DNA of 64,000 nucleotides, taken from positions 1,364,001-1,428,000 of the forward strand of contig NZ_CP120683.1 in the NCBI RefSeq assembly GCF_030506325.1, read 5' to 3'. Source of the DNA: Tunicatimonas pelagia (GTDB taxonomy: Bacteria; Bacteroidota; Bacteroidia; Cytophagales; Cyclobacteriaceae). The first letter of the stretch is position 1; each line of letters begins with the position of its first letter. The position numbers and the translations under genes were made by a program. Below are positions 60,851 through 64,000 of the stretch, piece by piece. The notes under the pieces were generated by a model. That model saw only the letters and a list, made by a program, of their open reading frames with translations. It had not been told where the DNA came from and searched no databases.

Positions 60851-61066
60851 ATGCTTTTTTGCTAAACCTACATCTTTTTTGTTGGTTAACTAAACACTCA
60901 GTCAATGCCAACTCTCAATAAATACGATTCTAAGCGCGTTTAGTCACGATAAGTATTTTTTCTTATGCATGCATACTAAATTCAAAAAGTTTCTATCTTT
61001 AAAAGATTTTTAATACAGATATTTTTTCAATCCTCTTATTGATAATTTTTAAATCAACACCTAACA

Positions 61067-63868
61067 ATGAGACGAAATCTATACTTAGCAGGAACTCTCT
61101 TGCTAATCCTCTTCCTCTCGAGCACTGCGGTATTTGCTCAATCCACTACAATTAGTGGCCAAGTCTTAGATGCCAGCAATAACGAACCCTTAGTAGGAGT
61201 GAACATCTTGGTAAAAGGCAAAGTAGTAGGAACTGTGACCAACACCGAGGGTAACTTTTCGTTGGTAGTTCATGATCCACCGCCGTTTGCCCTCGTAGTC
61301 TCCAGCGTAGGTTACGAAGCTCAAGAAGTAGAAATTACCCAACCTACTGACAATCTATCCATTTCGTTGAGCGAACAAACTATGCTAGGTCAGGAAGTAG
61401 TAGTCTCTGCTTCCCGAGTAGAAGAATCTATTTTGGAGTCACCGGTTTCTATCGAGAAGATGGACATTCGCGATGTGCAGTCATCCGCCGCTCCTAACTT
61501 CTACGATCAGATCGCTAATCTCAAGGGAATTGATGTCAGTGCTCAAGGATTGCTTATTAAAACAGTGAATGTCCGGGGCTTCGGGGCCAACGGTAATACC
61601 CGCACGGTTCAGTTGATTGATGGAATTGATAATCAAGCCCCCGGCCTTAATTTCCCGGTAGGCAACGTTGTCGGTATTCCTGAACTGGATTTGGAAAGTG
61701 TAGAATTACTTCCTGGTGCCGCTTCGGCTTTGTACGGGCCAAACGCTATCAACGGGATCATTTTGATGCAAAGCAAAAGCCCGTTTGACTACCAGGGGTT
61801 GAGTGCTACCGCCCGACTCGGAGTCAACCACGTGGATGGCGAAGACGATGACCCATCGCCCTACTATAATTTTGGTTTGCGCTACGCTAAAGCGTTTAAT
61901 AACAAGTTTGCCTTTAAAGTTAATGCCGAATACATCCGGGCGAATGACTTTCGCGGAGTAGATTTTCGGGATCAAAGTGATATTGTGGAACGTAGCGATG
62001 AGAACATTGACCCAAATAACCGAGCCGGACGGCGAACTTACGATGGGGTGAATGTCTACGGGGAACCACTAGTAGATTTAAGATCTCTCATTCCTTCCAG
62101 TTCAGCTCTAGCAGCAGTAGAAGCTCTCCTTCCAACAGATGAAACTCGTTTTTTTACTCCTACCGGTTATACCGAGCGAGATTTTGTGGATAATACGACC
62201 GAAAGTTTGAAGTTAGGCGCAGCCTTGCATTACCGCATCAACGATGAGCTAGAGGCACTAGCTCAGTTTAACCACGGCTCTGGAAGCACCGTATATACGG
62301 CCAACGACCGATTTGTGCTAGATGGTTTATCAATCTGGACTGCTAAAGCCGAACTGCGTAGCAGTAATTTTTTCGTACGGGGCTACCGTACTCAGGAAAA
62401 CTCGGGCGATAGCTACGCGGCTAATACGCTAGCTTCGCTTATCAACGCCCAAACGACTATCCCTGCCTATGCGGGTGCATTTGCCGGGGCGCGACTAGGT
62501 GGGGCTTCGGTAGAAGAGGCTCACGGAGCTGCCCGTGGAGCCAGCGATGCGTTGCGGGCAGCCAATCTAACTAATGGCGAATATCAACAGCTATTCGATT
62601 CACTACGACAAATACCTATCTCAGAAGGTGGTGCTAAATTCCTGGATGAAACCAGTCTGACCCACTTTGAAGGCATGTATAATTTTTCTGATAAGATTGA
62701 TTTCGCCGAAGTGGTAGTGGGTGCTAATTACCGCCGGTATGATCTGAACTCGAGTGGAACTTTGTTTGCACTACAGGATAATGGTGAAGAATTTGACATT
62801 AACGAATGGGGGGCCTACGTACAGGTTTCTAAATCAGTAGCCGACGATAAGATCGATCTCAGTGGGTCAGTACGTTACGACAAAAACGAGTATTTTGAAG
62901 GACAATTTTCTCCCCGTTTGTCAGGGGTACTGAAGGTGGCCAACGGGCATAATGTGCGAGCTTCATTTCAACGAGGCTTCCGTATTCCTACCACCCAAGA
63001 TCAGTTTATTGACTTAAATGTAGTTACTCGTCGTTTGATTGGAAGCAACTCGGTCTTGGTAGATCGCTATAACTTTGAAAGTAATCAGGTATACTCCACG
63101 CCGAGTGTACAAGCGGCTCAGGCTAATTTTGCCGCTACTGGCGATGTAGCTGCTTCGGTAGACTTACTAGACCCGATAGAATTTGAAGAGTTTGACACTG
63201 AAAAAGTTAATACCTATGAAGTAGGTTATAAAGGATTGATTAATAACAGGTTACTTATTGACGCTTACTACTACTACAGCTCTTACCGCGATTTTATTGC
63301 TGAGGTTGACTTTACGCAAACGGTTACTAGCGATGGGCTGCCTCCCTACGAAGGCCCGGCTAACCCCGAAGGAATTGTACAGCAAACGGTAGCCACCCAG
63401 CGTTTCGGATTTGATATCAATACTGATGGAACAGTAGATGCCCACGGATTTGCCGTAGGCTTAGACTATTCATTAGACAAAGGATATACACTGGGAGGCA
63501 ATGTTGCTTTTAATCAGCTTTTAGACCAAGATGACCTAATCCGACAGGGCTTCCAAGCGCAATATAATACTCCGGAATGGCGCTATAACATCCGGTTTGC
63601 TAACCGAAAAGTTACGGACAACATCGGGTTTAATCTGGTTTGGCGGTGGCAAGATGCATTTCTCTGGGAATCATCATTCGGGCAAGGGATAATTCCAGCT
63701 TTCCAAACATTAGATGCTCAGGTAAGCTACAAACTACCTTCTCTGAAGTCAATCTTGAAGATCGGAGGCTCTAACGTTCTTAATGAACGATACACCACTT
63801 CCTTTGGCAACCCTCGCATGGGAGCTATCTACTACGTTTCCATCACCTTTGACGAATTCTTAAACTAA
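61067..63868 (+). CDS. TonB-dependent receptor with CarboxypepD_reg-like domain
   Basis: 933-residue outer-membrane transporter. Signal peptide to about residue 25 (SSTAVFAQ), a CarboxypepD_reg-like domain (ISGQVLDASNNEPLVGVNILVKGKVVGTVTNTEGNFSL ... VVSSVGYE; about 28-110), a plug (SPVSIEKMDIRDVQSSAAPNFYDQIANLKGIDVSAQG ... LYGPNAINGIILMQSKSPF; about 120-240) and a 22-strand barrel ending in GAIYYVSITFDEFLN. No STN domain. Substrate is not predictable. The next gene begins 4 bp downstream and encodes a lipoprotein, a common receptor-plus-lipoprotein pair. Confidence 0.92.
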   Translation: MRRNLYLAGTLLLILFLSSTAVFAQSTTISGQVLDASNNEPLVGVNILVKGKVVGTVTNTEGNFSLVVHDPPPFALVVSSVGYEAQEVEITQPTDNLSISLSEQTMLGQEVVVSASRVEESILESPVSIEKMDIRDVQSSAAPNFYDQIANLKGIDVSAQGLLIKTVNVRGFGANGNTRTVQLIDGIDNQAPGLNFPVGNVVGIPELDLESVELLPGAASALYGPNAINGIILMQSKSPFDYQGLSATARLGVNHVDGEDDDPSPYYNFGLRYAKAFNNKFAFKVNAEYIRANDFRGVDFRDQSDIVERSDENIDPNNRAGRRTYDGVNVYGEPLVDLRSLIPSSSALAAVEALLPTDETRFFTPTGYTERDFVDNTTESLKLGAALHYRINDELEALAQFNHGSGSTVYTANDRFVLDGLSIWTAKAELRSSNFFVRGYRTQENSGDSYAANTLASLINAQTTIPAYAGAFAGARLGGASVEEAHGAARGASDALRAANLTNGEYQQLFDSLRQIPISEGGAKFLDETSLTHFEGMYNFSDKIDFAEVVVGANYRRYDLNSSGTLFALQDNGEEFDINEWGAYVQVSKSVADDKIDLSGSVRYDKNEYFEGQFSPRLSGVLKVANGHNVRASFQRGFRIPTTQDQFIDLNVVTRRLIGSNSVLVDRYNFESNQVYSTPSVQAAQANFAATGDVAASVDLLDPIEFEEFDTEKVNTYEVGYKGLINNRLLIDAYYYYSSYRDFIAEVDFTQTVTSDGLPPYEGPANPEGIVQQTVATQRFGFDINTDGTVDAHGFAVGLDYSLDKGYTLGGNVAFNQLLDQDDLIRQGFQAQYNTPEWRYNIRFANRKVTDNIGFNLVWRWQDAFLWESSFGQGIIPAFQTLDAQVSYKLPSLKSILKIGGSNVLNERYTTSFGNPRMGAIYYVSITFDEFLN

Positions 63869-63872
63869 GATC

Positions 63873-64000
63873 ATGATGAATAAGCAATATTTTCTAGTAG
63901 GTGGCTTAAGCCTGCTTATCAGTTTTTTTGCCTGCAATACCGAAGATGAACTAATTGAAGAACGATTAGAGAATAACCCCACCCCTAACGTAGTGCTTAG
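63873..64000 (+). CDS. Lipoprotein, truncated by the window end
   Basis: Only the first 42 codons are inside the window. MMNKQYFLVGGLSLLISFFAC is a lipoprotein signal with a cysteine after FFA, then an acidic linker EDELIEERLENNPTPNV. The first ATG lies 4 bp after the receptor stop codon; a second ATG at 63876 is equally possible. Likely a surface lipoprotein acting with the receptor; the family cannot be read from the part seen. Confidence 0.7.
   Translation, partial: MMNKQYFLVGGLSLLISFFACNTEDELIEERLENNPTPNVVL

Overview
The window reads as a chromosomal segment of a Bacteroidota bacterium, most likely of the order Cytophagales. The basis is gene content: type IX secretion genes (porT, porZ, a PorE-like protein), a CarboxypepD_reg-type TonB-dependent receptor, DUF4296 and DUF4293 proteins, an ECF sigma factor, and several upstream regions carrying the Bacteroidota -7 box TAnnTTTG. 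Base composition looks even except where noted. No prophage, CRISPR array, rRNA or plasmid functions were seen.

Layout. 0.1-6.7 kb (minus strand): a tightly overlapping glycan assembly/export cassette, read from a Wzt-like ABC ATPase through an FkbM methyltransferase, a STELLO-type protein, three family 2 glycosyltransferases and a sulfotransferase. 7-11.9 kb: a beta-propeller sensor histidine kinase and its NarL-type response regulator. 12-12.5 kb: an odd gene-free patch with a 14-bp tandem repeat. 12.6-17.3 kb: a flippase-like membrane protein facing a minus-strand trio (HODM-type haem oxygenase, pRiA4b ORF-3 protein, PQQ/cytochrome c lipoprotein dehydrogenase). 17.9-24.4 kb: a PorE-like OmpA protein, ubiE overlapping porT, a DUF2256 protein, then pepA-pdxA on the minus strand. 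24.6-25.9 kb: an AbiE-type toxin-antitoxin locus with an inverted-repeat operator and a decayed toxin. 26-30 kb: rsmA-mgtE, a SerA-like dehydrogenase and a pentapeptide-repeat membrane protein. 30.4-31.8 kb: a stub that resembles the start of a SusC-type gene, next to a broken ISAzo13-family element. 32-34.6 kb: the GTPases der and era and an initiator tRNA. 34.7-39.7 kb: a membrane LytTR regulator, a DUF2306-like protein, a large FtsX-type permease and a Bacteroidota-specific hypothetical. 40.5-46.9 kb: a GAF-PAS sensor without ATPase domain, recO, a lipoprotein, porZ, tdk and a conserved hypothetical. 47-52.6 kb: the elongasome operon mreB-mreC-mreD-mrdA-rodA. 52.9-56.5 kb: ECF sigma factor, small anti-sigma-like protein, gmk, yicC and DUF4296 in a row, with a DUF4293 gene diverging. 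56.7-64 kb: a FISUMP lipoprotein-like protein, an LA_2272 repeat protein, htpG, a TonB-dependent receptor and the start of a lipoprotein that runs off the end.

Most of the window is housekeeping and envelope biology. The parts that deserve a second look are the glycan cassette without a permease gene, the decayed AbiE locus with an intact operator, the broken IS with a GC-rich 20-bp insertion in its catalytic region, the alternative hairpins at 35.64-35.74 kb, the 14-bp tandem repeats at 12.27 kb and 46.99 kb, and a family of short recurring intergenic words, one of which appears to have been captured inside the ABC ATPase gene. I found no clearly new multi-gene system; claims of novelty below are graded accordingly.
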